The position numbers were made by a program, and so were the translations under genes. A DNA stretch of 64,000 nt from Hexactinellida sp. DTS-2022 (lineage: Eukaryota > Porifera > Hexactinellida). Each line of letters starts with the position of its first letter. The first letter of the stretch is position 1. Shown here in pieces: positions 47,255 to 59,397 of the stretch. Where the stretch lies: positions 2,170,001 to 2,234,000 of the forward strand of contig JAPNXP010000006.1 of NCBI GenBank assembly GCA_028753945.1, read 5' to 3'. The notes under the pieces were generated by a model. It worked only from the letters and a program-made list of their open reading frames with translations, had not been told where the DNA came from and made no database searches.

Positions 47255-47462
47255 TACTTCGGTTATAACGAACTCCGGTTATAACGAATTCTGCTTACAA
47301 CGAAATCAATGTATAATGAACTCTGGTTACAACGAAATTCAACTTGTAATAAATTCTATTAATATCGAACTCCGCATATAACGAACTCAGGTTATAACAA
47401 ACTTCGCTTATAACGAAATGGAACTACGGTCCCGAGCACTTCGTTATAACGGGAGTTGACTG
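47255..47462. mobile_element. pogo-like MITE (ATAACGAA family)
   Basis: Right end ATAACGGGAGTTGACTG-TA; the left counterpart ACTTCGGTTATAACGAACTCC lacks the CAGT tip. ATAACGAA(C/A)TC motifs repeat throughout. Confidence 0.55.
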
Positions 47463-48000
47463 TATTATGGAAATGTATGTGCTGATTTGATATACCTTCG
47501 AAACCGGTTTTTACTAACCAATTCTTTGTATGGAAATAAAGTAAGAAAAATCCGATAGTTAGAATAAACCGATTGAAAATAACACAAAATTGGAATTTCT
47601 TACACGCTTAAAATAAATAGTTAGTTAGAAAAAACCGATTAGATACAAAAAATCGGTGTTAGAATAAACCGGTTTCGAATGAACTTCCGGAGGTCAGAAC
47701 GGTAGATAACATATAATAAATTTCGCACTCTTTTTGCAAAACTTGAAATTATTGTATCAGTATTGTACTTGGCATACCATCAGGAATGAAGTTGTGTAGA
47801 TCTCAGGGTATCCAAAATTCACTTGAGCAATGAATATCATATGACACTATTCAAAGATTGATACAATTATTTTTTGAAAAGTACATCAGAACCATCAGAA
47901 AGTGACATATATTAAAGTGAAATTCATAAAAACCACAATTTTTAATAATTACATTGTATTTTTGATCACTATCACCATCAGGCCAAATTATTACTCCACC

Positions 48001-49730
48001 CATAGACTACTTAATATACAGATGGGCAACTAACCGAAAATTGAAAAAAAAGAGAGGCCATTCTTGAATACTCTCTCTCGTGTAATCTAGTGCTCTGATC
48101 ACCTAGATAATATCCACTACTAGGTAATCAGGTATGGCGAATCTATTGGGACCATTTTCGAGGTCCTTAGGAATGTAGTTTTGTGGTTTAGACCCTATTT
48201 TATGATGACGGTAGCATTATTTCTATTCATTAGATATATCCAAATATCTCGACATTAATTCATATTTTATACTGCAATCCTATAAATTGTTGAAAGCGCT
48301 ACTATATAGCACTTCCTTCTCTATATTAGTAGTTCAACTTCAGCATGAAATTTGTGTTCATTTAGAGGAAACAGAACTATAATACTACAAAAGTAAACAT
48401 AGAACTACCATTTAAACAAATTCATAATAGATTATTTTTAAGTTTGTCAGCCTTAAATGCTCTACTTGATCTTTACGCCTAGTTTCACTGATTTCCCTTG
48501 AAAGTCCAGTTAGGTAGAGGCAGGGACTTCTTTAATATAGGGACTGTAAACTTCGTTTTACGGTAAAATTAGCGTAGGCCTAAAACAGTATTGTTACTTA
48601 TTGATATCCCGTAATCCTCTAATGCTATACACAGCAAATGTATTATTATCGTATAGGAAGTCATATTTTGGGAGTCCAACGGTCATATTGGTTTATCGAA
48701 AATATTTGTGGAATGTAAGTTATGCGATTTTCACACCTTTCCATATATGGTAATATTGTTAAAATCTCGAGATTAGTTAACTTTATCCATATGAAATTTA
48801 CTATTGGCGAATGGGAAATGAGAATTCATATTTAGGGACTCACTAGATCACATTTGTTTACCTAAGGCGTTCCCCTTAGCCTATATTATTATTTTGGCAC
48901 TCTCCACAGGAGGATTGCCCCGACCCTGTTTTGTAGTTTTGCTAATTCTTACATTCCAAACTTACATTCCACAAATATTTTCGATAAACCAATATGACCG
49001 TTGGACTCCCAAATATGATTTCCTGTATGAAAATGATAAATTTCATATGTATAAAGTTAAGTAATCTCGAGATTTTAACAATATTACCATATATGGAAGG
49101 GTGTGAAAATCGCATAACTTACATTCCACAAATATTTTCGATAAACCAATATGACCGTTGGACTCCCAAAATATGACTTCCTATACGATAATAATACATT
49201 TCCTGTGTCTAGCATTAGAGGATTACGGGATATCAATAAGTAACAATACTGTTTTAGGCCTACGCTAATTTTACCGTAAAACGAAGTTTACAGTCCCTAT
49301 ATTAAATAAGTCCCTGGTAGAGGTTAGCAATAATAGAATTTGTGTGATTTCGGAGGGCAATGTAATGTGATTCACAAGCAAATGTAGTATCCCATTGGTT
49401 TGACATCACCTCAAGTAGACGGTAAATGAGAATCTTCAATGGCAACATAGTACTAGCTAGGATCTTTGTTTCTAAATACTGAACAACGCAAAATGCTGTT
49501 TCTACATAACTGTGGAGGACTGACGAAGGTAATTGAAGCCTATAAACCACAAAACTACATTCCTAAGGACCTCGAAAATGGTCCCAATAGATTCGCCATA
49601 CCTGATTACCTAGTAGTGGATATTATCTAGGTGATCAGAGCACTAGATTACACGAGAGAGTATTCAAGAATGGCCTCTATTTTTTTTCCATTTTCGGTTA
49701 GTTGCCCATCTGTATATTAAGTAGTCTATG
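48001..49730. mobile_element. Long foldback element with two pairs of inverted arms
   Basis: Outer arms of about 190 bp (48001-48195 and 49540-49730), tips CATAGACTACTTAATATACA and its inverse, flanked by a perfect 7-bp duplication CTCCACC (47994-48000, 49731-49737). Inner inverted pair of about 260 bp (about 48510-48775 and 49065-49320), including ATATGACCGTTGGACTCCC. A direct partial copy of the inner arm lies at 48950-49015. The open frames here are arm sequence. No transposase. Related to 4970-5775. Confidence 0.88.
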
Positions 49731-49817
49731 CTCCACCTTAGTTCTCTTACACCTAAAAACAAAAGTAAGCAACGTCGGTTTTCTATAATACCTATGGCTA
49801 GAGGATTGTAATCATTC

Positions 49818-49888
49818 ATGAATTATTTCACATTTATTCTCCTTCTATCGGATTATATCGAAATAAACCCCGGACCAACCCGCAGATA
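49818..49888 (+). pseudogene. LINE-like start with a 2A-like motif
   Basis: ATG opens a 23-codon frame reading FILLLSDYIEINPGPTRR and then a stop. A hydrophobic stretch followed by (D)IExNPGP is common at the start of CR1/L2-type LINE ORFs and of some 2A-like peptides. Here the position usually Asp is Tyr. It is very short; no reverse transcriptase follows. Confidence 0.4.
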
Positions 49889-50061
49889 AGAGTTCACCAG
49901 TCTTCTTGATGAGAAGCAGAGTGATTCAAGTAAAATTCAATTACAACACGAGTTACCATTCAACCATTCGAATTACACCGTTTGAAACAATTTATAGCAG
50001 AGTTCCCTCAATCTGACTCGACGCTTTTAATGTTTCCAAATAATATTGGGACGTAATTAAT

Positions 50062-50427
50062 GATGAAGATGATTTGCTAGATTTTAGGCAAACCTCTGTT
50101 GTTGAGCCTCTATTAAAATCTTCTGAAGAATCATCTCACTCGTCCCAAAATTAAAATCGTATCATTGAACGTTTTGTTGAATCAACTTCTCCATATTATT
50201 CTAAGTTTCCACCTATACCTGACGACTATGAATTCTCACTTTCATATTCATTTCCACCAGGCACAGTTGTAAATGGTAAAGAGTATTATTACCAAACTGA
50301 AATTCCAATGTCATTGCATCCCTCGTATCTAGAAGATCATTTAGAAAATTCAGAAAGTGCTTTATCCAATAAAGAACTGTCAAGGTACTCATCTCATAGG
50401 CGTAAACGTTTCCCCAAATCATTATAA
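50062..50427 (+). pseudogene. Unrecognised protein remnant
   Basis: An open frame with one in-frame stop at 50152, then 91 sense codons to 50427 (FPPIPDDYEFSLSYSFPPGT, EYYYQTEIPMSLHPSYLEDH). Composition looks protein-like (Pro, Tyr and acidic residues, basic RRKRFPK end) rather than random AT-rich translation. There is no start codon at the beginning. It could be part of the LINE-like element just upstream. No family recognised. Confidence 0.4.
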
Positions 50428-50639
50428 TCTTCCCGGGCGAGTTAGCGAAACTTGGTTGTTTTGAGCCATCGTCAATATGCCTTTTAGACATTCTCGGAGA
50501 ATAGCTTGGACATAACAAGCGTCAAGCCTAAGGTATAGGTATATAGCAAGTAACAATACTAACAAATATGGAACACGCAATTGAATGAATAATTAAATCA
50601 AGTGCACTATATAAGTATTTGGAGAAGATATATCGGGAA

Positions 50640-52440
50640 AGATTATAGTATATTTCAATGATAATTCGATCCAAAATCCCCCCATACCGCCCGTGTGCTT
50701 CCAGAATCTCCCCGGGCGGCCCGGGCTACTTCTACGCCTATGACTCATCTAATTTATCCCTTTCTTTTAATGCATCCAATTCTACAAACCTACTATGTGC
50801 AGTATGTGAGAATATACACTCTTGCCCGGGTTGTAAACGTACGTTCACATACCATGAGAAATTTCACAAGGAGAAGAAGGATTCGGATATTCAGTGTGGT
50901 GTCAAAGTTGGACACTAAAAGGAAAAGTATAAGTCTCAGAATTTAAGAAAAGGTATAAAGACGTAGCCAATAAATATCTCACAATCGAAAGCTTAGTGCT
51001 AATAATAAAAAACTCAAACCGGCAACAATTGGCGATACTGTTCTTATACCCATATCTTAGCCTGATAAGATGTGCTCGAATGGACCACGTAATCTTATAA
51101 GTCAAATAACTGAAGAACATGACTCAGTGTATACTGTAGCTACATCCATAGGCGCCGATGTTGGGATTCTGGGGGAGTCTGGGCCCCCCAGGTCGGAAGG
51201 CTGGGGGTACACTGGGGGTACTGGGGAAACACACAAACACACAACAATCGAATTGTATTAATATAGATGACCATTGTTTGTTCTGGTGTACTTCATTTGA
51301 ATTAAATATTTGAACTATTCGTGCGTATTAATTATTAATATTAATGTAAAAATAGATTGGGCTGCTGTATGACAGTTTTACTACCATGACAGACTTACTA
51401 CCTCTATTACTAGTACCATGGATGTTCGCTATCCATGACAGATTTACTACCTTACATGACAAAATTACTACCCTTTGATCATTACTTGAGTTCTCATCAC
51501 GCAACTCTTAGTTCTACTTACACTATTAATATGCACTTTCACATAGGTTCACATAGGACTCATAACTAATCTCCTTGGTAATATTTAAATCTCTTATAGT
51601 ACGTGCTATCATACAATTCTCAAAAGTCGTTAATTATTAATTTATAATTTGGTCAGTGGTCACTTGGGGGGCCATTGGGGAATTTAATGAGGGGGTTCCC
51701 ATCCCAATAATATTGACATTTTGGCCAGAAGGACTCGCACTCCGTTGGTTCTTTGTGTACAAACTGGGTGACACTTAACTTTGTCAAACATCTAATATGT
51801 AATAATTACAATGACTAGAATATTAATGTAATGTTAATATAGAATACATATAGCGATCTCACACTCCTGAAATTGGGGATTACGTTGGTAGGTATATAAT
51901 ATAGAACCAAAAGAAAGTAATTGATACTAGCTCGCCCATACACCAGTGTGTATGAGTGCACACCAATATATTGGTGTGCACGTGTTTACACTAGTGTGCA
52001 CGCGTGCACATCAAGCACGTCGATAAACTGCAACATCTTTAATACACTTGAGAAAAATACTACAAGACCTGTGAATCAAAACCCAGCTGAAATCTATTTC
52101 AACTTGTGAATTGTTTAGATCGCCCAGTATATCAAGGGACCATTTGTGCAAAAAATAACATATTTCAGCTCTGGTATGTCCAGAACTGATCATTTCTGTT
52201 AGTGGAACTGGACTAGTGGAGTAAGTAAAAGCGTAATAGAATACTTTCTTTAGTGAGGGTTCTATTTCCTAATAAATGATCATGTGACATCTAAGTAAAG
52301 AACAATTCTTGTATCTTTAAAAAATTACAATTTATTGATTTGATCTTCAGTGTCCATATGTACAATAAAAGAATCATGACTTAATGACTGTATGTAACCT
52401 CTAACATGAAGACCAAATAACGCTATTTCTATAATATTGT
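50640..52440. other. Mixed sequence, no gene recognised
   Basis: Short open frames at 50658-50946 include CAVCENIHSCPGC but have no clear family. 51370-51475 has repeated ATGACAGA(C/T)TTACTACC motifs with some inversion around CCATGGATGTTCGC. 51925-52015 is a run of CACACCAGTGTGT-like inverted repeats. Confidence 0.4.
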
Positions 52441-52449
52441 TGTTGCTAA

Positions 52450-53194
52450 TTAACTCAGTCCAGTTATCATCAGAATACCTCTGTAAACTAGATAATCAAA
52501 TGTAGCTTTTCGCAGAACTGCAGAACTTCTAACCTTATTTAGGTTACCATTTTTAAGTGCTAAGTTTGTGTTCTCTACAGAATCAAATTGATCATAAAAA
52601 GCATTTACAGATGTATCTGCTACCCCTCTAGCTACTTCTAACCTATGCGAATGTGATATATTTCGTGAGTGCACTGTTGTATTATCGAAATGCTGTTCAG
52701 ATAAGGTTCCATAAGCTACATACTCCACAATAATACTATCACCAATTTTACACTCCAACGGCTCTTTCTTGATTACAAATGTAAATTCAAAACAATCTTT
52801 AAACTTACACGCTGCTTTAGCTCTAAAAAAAACAGCTATTTTGTATTCTACTACTAAGTTTATTAACCTTTTTGTATTGAATACAAAGAACACACAAAAA
52901 ATTTCCCTCGATTTTAAATAAATTGGCCCAATCTTTAGAAAATACTAGAGTTTCCATGAATTTGTGTAACACTTTTCCATTCCATTCCACTTAGTAAAAT
53001 TCATGACAGATTTCCTCCCTAAATTCGGATTGTTCAACTATGAATTCATTACCCAGAGTACTGTCATCTACTGATGGTACTAGCAATTTGGATTGGAGGA
53101 TAATACCAATTTCAGGTTGCGGGCCATCCGTAGATGACAATACCGGGACTTGTTGATCTGAAGAAGAAGAGGTATAATGCAATTCTAGGGTCAC
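52450..53194 (-). pseudogene. MULE/FLYWCH-like transposon protein remnant
   Basis: The minus-strand frame 52893-52450 (147 codons) reads EYKIAVFFRAKAACKFKDCF, then a segment with CKIGDSIIVEYVAYGTLSEQH, HSRNISHSHRLEVARGVAD and SVNAFYDQFDS. The Cys-rich start and the H-S-R..I..R pattern resemble the DNA-binding region that precedes MULE transposase domains in invertebrate proteins. Upstream, 53194-52991 encodes an acidic Ser-rich stretch, and the intervening sequence (WANLFKIEG, LCVLCIQYKK) is open in another frame, so a frameshift or intron lies near 52860. No catalytic domain follows. Family assignment is tentative. Confidence 0.45.
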
Positions 53195-53469
53195 AGATAT
53201 TCATGAAATGAGCTTAAAGTATCTGAACTTTCACGACAAGATAGAATAAAGCTAGTGAATAAATCTAGTCGTTGGACTGTGATAGCTATATATGAATTCC
53301 CAAAACTAATGTTTGCCTAAATCCATGCTTCCACTAAGTTACAATTTAACCTAATTAGTCGAATCCATTGCATTGACACCATTATACAGAAAGATGCCAG
53401 AAACAAAACATTTTTGACTGATCAAGAAGTTTGTCATCCACTAGCTGAACTCGCTACAAATAAGCGGAC

Positions 53470-53900
53470 ACTCTAAACTGAACAAAGAGGCCAACGATCA
53501 GATGCGCGGACTCATGGCCCAATGCAAGAAGCCCGCGGCGAGGCGACTGTCTGGCGCGGAGCCTGCATCCAAGCAGCCTGTGTTTGCTAACGGCGGGGAT
53601 GAGGCACCACAGTATCGTCACTATCGTGGAACCGAGGATCTGCAGCAGAGGACCCCGCCTCCCGAGTACAGCTGTGGACGAAGCATCCAATGAAGAAGAG
53701 CAGAACCTGTTCCCCTGCATGGTGCTAAAGGTGTTGACGAAATCGGCCCGCGCTACGCTTGGTGTGAGTTGTTTGCCTGGCTGTATTACGATGAAGAAAA
53801 GGGCAAAGCCTTCTGCTTGTACTACGTGAAGGCCCATAATATCAACAAGCTCTCTGAGGGAGTAGACAACTTCGCCCGAGTTGTCTTAGTATTCGACCTG
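53470..53900 (+). pseudogene. GC-rich coding remnant with TTF-type zinc finger
   Basis: One frame reads YAWCELFAWLYYDEEKGKAF, then CLYYVKAHNINKLSEGVDNF. The W.YYDEEKG..FC pattern is typical of TTF-type zinc fingers in hAT-related proteins (KIAA1586/ZNF862-like). The second expected Cys (C..C) is Tyr here. Upstream, 53502-53693 is open in another frame with Arg/Pro/Ala-rich, low-information sequence. The block is clearly more GC-rich than its surroundings. Confidence 0.5.
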
Positions 53901-54939
53901 ACTCACTTCAGTCAGATATTTGACTCACTTCTAGTCATCAGATTTGAATATATTTAGTGTCATTCGAATGAAGAGATACGGAGGTTTTCCGTGATATGAT
54001 CTATTTTCAAATTTTTTAACTTTCAGTTGGTTATTTTTATCATACAAAACCGCACTGGTATCTTATCAAAAGTAACTATCTCTAAATTTAATTACATTTC
54101 TGAAAAATTGGCATTATTCTTTTGAGAGATGGAAGTTTATGTGATTAAAATATTATTTCAAAATTCCCAAAAATTTTGGAGTTATAAACATTCTTACTTG
54201 AAGTTGGGAAAATGAGTGGAAGTCGAAATTAGAAAAGTCAACTTAGTAGATTAGTTCAAAGTGTCAATTCCTATCCAATACCAAACTGAATATAAATTAT
54301 TTTGGTATCATTCGTTAGAGGAGACACGGAGTTTTACCTCAATGTTATTAGATTCTCGCATATTCCCTAAATAACAGACAAATCACTATTTTAGAAAATG
54401 GCGTAAATCTCACGTTTATATTATATTTTCTTTTGAAACTTTGAACTCAATTTTCCGAGATCAAATATAATCTGAATCGATTCAAACTTACAGGTAGTTC
54501 CTCTGATATATTATAATTCATTCTCCTGAAAAAGAAAAGAGGGGTTGCTACTAATTTCTTTCAGAAATTTTTATTTTCTTGGACAGCAATTTTCAAAATT
54601 CATACTTTAGTTAATTCAGTATACACAAGTATGCACCTATAGCCCTGAATGGTATTTTCTCACAAGTCTAATTTGCGTCACACGATCGTTAGTTCCACTT
54701 ACAAATTTAGATGTTGCGCATTTAGGTTATTCTTAGAATATTTAAGCCTCGACTGAAGCTAGGAGGCGATTTCGAACTTGACATTCATTGATTTTTTATC
54801 TTTATAATTCTTTCAAACTTCTCCTTGATTCTTCTACAATTATTTCTTGAACTTTAGTTCTCTTAACAATTATTTCTTGATTCATTAGTTCTCATCTACA
54901 ATCCTTTACAATTCTTTCTCATCTACAATTCCGCACCGG

Positions 54940-55698
54940 CTCATGCAGTCTCCGAACCTATCAATCATCAAGTCGCGCATACCAAAGCTGAGCTCATGAC
55001 GACTGGACGACGCTCGTCAACTTCTATGAATCCACCAAGGACCTAGCTGCAGGAATAGACCCTCCCATGGAGCCCCCTAAGCTTGAGCGTGCTTCGCGTT
55101 GGGGACTCAAGCACCGGTACGTGACAGACGAGCAGAGGGAGCAACTGCTGCTGGTGCAGTACGTAGCTTCCATTCACATGAAGCTACTACTGGGCGGCGT
55201 CGGATGGATCGAGGATCGGCCACATGGAAAAGAATCTCACGACCGTTGCGGATGTCGACGAATCTCTAGTCGCGCTGCACGCGAATATCAACTGGGACAT
55301 GTTCAAGGCCGAACGCACTGTTATTATTGCAATGTGTGAAGCTGACACAGGCGATGGCCCGCTAATGAAGGAGAAGTTGCGACAAGTCATGCGTGGTGTG
55401 CTGAGTCCGGAGCTTCTAGAGTACTGCAAACTCCGGGTGATCATCCTATCACTCACATCCACTGTATTATTCATTCAGCGGTCTGTCCCGCATGCGAACG
55501 ACCATGCGACAGACTGGAATTAACGCTTATGCCGTGTGCCACCTGAACAATAAGTTCACGGATCAGATAGACTTAGAGTCTATTGCTGACGAGTTCATTC
55601 GAACGCGTGAGGGACGCTCGAACATATTCGCGCACAAGCGAGCAGGCAGTTCAGTAGGGAGTTTCCCGTTTTGGGAAACCACTATCGCAATACAGTAG
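54940..55698 (+). pseudogene. GC-rich coding remnant, unrecognised
   Basis: Open frames run 55000-55220 (LVNFYESTKDLAAGIDPPME, RYVTDEQREQLLLVQYVASI), then 55224-55523 (LVALHANINWDMFKAERTVI, GPLMKEKLRQVMRGVLSPEL), then 55492-55698, each in a new frame. Helical, charged composition and high GC suggest former coding sequence with two frameshifts. It may belong with the TTF-finger remnant 1 kb upstream, which has the same base composition. No domain recognised. Confidence 0.4.
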
Positions 55699-55824
55699 AG
55701 TAGATTATGATAATACTCATAATAGTATATTGATATAGAGTTTAGTTGTGTAAGTGAATTGTGAGTGTGATATTTATTTATTCTGTGAATGTAGCGCCCG
55801 GATAAGATTGGGCCGACCCCGGAG

Positions 55825-56265
55825 CAGTGCTGCAAATGGGTCACGAGCAGTGATCCATGACCCATGTGACCCATGACCCACTGACCATGGGTCAATGACC
55901 CATTCATGTTATTATCTGACCAATTATATACCAATATTTGAACTTAGAAGTAACAATAATGTAAATATAATTTAGTCTCACACAATCATGATATCAAGTT
56001 GTTTTTATAACCTTCTAGCACTACAGATACGGCTTCGATGGTCTCTGGTAACATTGAATTACGTTGAGACGTTACTATATGTAGAGCATTAAAGGTATTA
56101 AAATGCCTCTCGCTCTCTGATGATCTCTTATTACAAGTCTAATGATCTCTCTTACTTCTATATAATTAATTAATCAAAGTTAATCAAAGTATTGATGGGT
56201 CATGACCCATGGCGTGTGACCCATGACCCATTGACCCATGGGTCACTGACCCATTTGCAGCTCTG
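55825..56265. mobile_element. hAT MITE (GGGTCA repeats)
   Basis: CAGTGCTGCAAATGGGTCA to TGACCCATTTGCAGCTCTG, with a perfect 8-bp duplication CCCCGGAG (55817-55824, 56266-56273). Subterminal ATGGGTCA/TGACCCAT motifs are repeated many times, plausible transposase-binding sites. It split a GC-rich sequence (GGCCGACCCCGGAG|CTTTCGGGCC). Confidence 0.9.
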
Positions 56266-56756
56266 CCCCGGAGCTTTCGGGCCAAGACCGGCGGGCCCAT
56301 TTCCGACGCCTATGTATGCAGTCATCGAAACCAGATGTCAATAAACCTAGTAATCTGTTATTCATTACGTCTCCCAGAAAACTAGGAAAAGTGAAATCGA
56401 ACTCATTCAAACTCATCTTACTGAGCTCTACAGTGTTAGGATAAGAGCTAGCAGATTTTAACTGAGTACTGATTTGCTCTACTGGCAATTGGGAGCATCA
56501 ATTGGAATGATATACTTAAGAACTGATCATTTGCTTTACGAGATGCTCTATTCAATCTCCATTTGGAGCTGATAATCGCGCTTAGTAGCCTTGTGTACCA
56601 AAAAGTGTAATTGACAATTTCCTCATACAGATTTTGGCTTATGTTTGTCTCCTTTGTTCAAAGCTATCATAGCCGATTTTCTGGAGAGCTTCGACGAATT
56701 GTTCTATTGAAGTAAATACTAGATGAAATAATAATCCATACAACTATATACTACTA

Positions 56757-56936
56757 CAGTAGAACCTCGTTAGTACGAACACGATTAATACGAATTTACG
56801 GATAAGAAGAACAGTTGCACAAAATCTGGTCCCTACAATGGCGATTGAATGGGTATTACTCCGGCTAATACAAACTCCGGATAAAGCGAATAAATTCTTA
56901 TCGTCCGTAGGTGTTCGTATTAACGAGGTTCTACTG
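56757..56936. mobile_element. Tigger-like MITE
   Basis: TA-CAGTAGAACCTCGTTAGTAC to TATTAACGAGGTTCTACTG-TA, 180 bp. The CAGT(A/G)GAACCTCG end is the classic Tigger/pogo terminus. Confidence 0.85.
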
Positions 56937-56999
56937 TATGTATATAGTATTATTATATAATTATGTTAGTATTCTAGGCCGGCGGAGTTTCGTTCCGCC

Positions 57000-57983
57000 G
57001 GCCTTGTGCATACCTTGAGGGCCACATTATTGTAAATTAAATTTTAAGATGTGATCCTTCAAAATGTAGTGGTAAATATCGGTCCGGCCATGGCCTAACC
57101 TAGTGTTATTAATTAATTCATAAAAAAGTAGCTAAGGCAAATAAAATGAATGAACTCACTTGAATTGGAAGAATCGACTTGGAGAAATAAATAAGACAGG
57201 ATAAAATGAATTGAGAAGAAATGGAGAAGCGAAATATGATGCAAAGTGAAAAATGTGTAGAAGTGAAAGTTGTGAGAAACGAGTTTGAAAAAACAAATGA
57301 AAGTGCGGGTCTGAGATATGAAAAAGGAATAAATTTGAAGAAAAATCAAATAGAAGAAGGGAATGTAACATTTATAGTGAGAACTCAATATAATTATAAA
57401 CAAAAGTCATATAATTTGTATCTGTTGATTGAAAAGAGTTGACAACATAATCTAAATTATGGATAAGTATGCAAATGATCATTGTAAGCCGATTTTAGTG
57501 AAATTTATGTAATAGTGTTTTTTCAAAAAGGAATATTTTGTTTTTTAAAAGGAAAATTTCATACAATGAATAATTTTTGAGTTATTATGGAAAAACAGAG
57601 GTTTAAATTTGAGCGAAAATTGCTAAGTCATCTCCTGAAATAATGGGTATTTTGGATGATTTATGGGATGTCACAACTTCCCCTGATGTGATATTTTTTA
57701 CCGTACAACGTAAACCTTTTGAGTTATTAGCATAAACGTGAGATCTGCGAATCCGTTGATGAATCAGCCGCCGATAAGATAACACTCGTACTCAAAAGCA
57801 TATAAGATTTATAGGACTTAAATTGCTAAATTCATATGTAAATCATTAGTTTCTAAGCAACAACAAATCTGCAAACTTATTTTCAAAATACAACACATAG
57901 TCATTTACCAGGCTACATACTTAATCAAATAGTATTCACTACATTAAGTTGAAATATATATATAAAACTCTCAAATAATAACT
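57000..57983. other. AT-rich stretch, no gene recognised
   Basis: Purine-rich plus strand at 57120-57430 gives open frames of biased composition (Phe/Ser/His on the minus strand, Lys/Glu on the plus), which I regard as non-coding. No termini or repeats matched. Confidence 0.5.
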
Positions 57984-58319
57984 ATGGCTGAGGAACCAAT
58001 TCCAAAATACTGCCGTTATTTAGCATGAATTTTGAAATAGAATGAAGACACCATTCCTGACACCGCTTATGAAATTATTGCTAGCCTCAACTTAAATGCA
58101 GAAAAAACATGATTCTGTTACTTTTTGAATGAAAAGGATTCAAAACACATTAGAAAGTCTAGAAAAACGTTGACCAACTCAATAACTATGGTGGAATTGC
58201 CCAATTCAACGGGAACCAAAATTCATAAGCGTAATCTTCACTTCTACTCCAGTTTATGCGCAGTTTAATGTAAAGAATATACTATAGTACAATGACCCAG
58301 TTCTAACCTTGTTACCTTT

Positions 58320-58625
58320 ATTATTATTATTTCTCCGTAGAAGGTGCCCTGGCCACACCTTTATACATTTAGGGCTGAAACTTGGCATGTAGTTGCGGAG
58401 TGACCGTTTAATTTGCACCTGGAATTAGGATTTTAGATAAAAGAATTTTAACCCCTATTTAAACTAATTATGGCTCATAACATGAAATAATAATTGTGAG
58501 CTTGATAAATGTATATATTTGGATTGAGAATTAAATTCTCCATCTTTTGGCAAATCACAAATGTTCTAAATGGGCTTAGTTTGTGCCATAATTGGGGTGT
58601 CAATCTCCTATATTTCCTCATATAC
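58320..58625. repeat. Repeat family R, partial copy
   Basis: AGGTGCCCTGGCCACACC, then GGGCTGAAACTTGGCATGTAG, as at 33165 onward; it stops before the hairpin. The left flank at 57984-58270 shows only stop-ridden short frames. Confidence 0.65.
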
Positions 58626-59397
58626 TTTATATCTTAGTGTTAGATTAGTTTCCCAGGACGAGCGTACGCCCACATTACACAAACTTCCAGCGTACTCAGA
58701 AAAACTTATTTCGAAAGACTAATGTATGATTTAAAAATAAAATCTTTCTCGAAAGAAGGAACAGTCGTGTAACAATTGATCCGGAAATATTGTGGAAATT
58801 TATCGCGTAAAACAGCTTTGAAAGCAATATTATCGATATTTTTGTGAGGTTAGCGTCAAAAATCGGATTCGGAGGAATTTAATTTGAGAAAGATTTGGTC
58901 AATCAAGACATTCAGGGAAAACAAAGTGGTGTAGAGTAGAAATTCAACATAGCTCCAACATAGAGGCTCGAGTTTCATCGTTAGTAATTTCTTTTGAAGT
59001 AAATCAAGTGTAAGAATGTGTTCAGTTGATTCGAGTTTGTGCGGTTGGTTGTAAATTAACTACAATCCAAATTATAAATGTAATTAATAATTACTAGAAA
59101 ATACAAAAAATAAAACATTCCGACGTCGTGTAACTTAAAATTGAAGCCGTGTAATTGTTCTCAAATCACCAATGGGCTCGCAGGTATCAATAACCTATCC
59201 TAAATACTACTAAACTAATCGATATAATACACTAGGGTACTTAATAATTGCTAACTGCCACATTAAACCTCTGTGCGCCCCTGAGTGAATGCATTATTAT
59301 CATATCATCATAACAATATTGCAACTTATATAAGGAATAATTATAATACGTATCTATACTAATAAAACACAAGCCTGGGTGGGTATTACGGTAAGAT

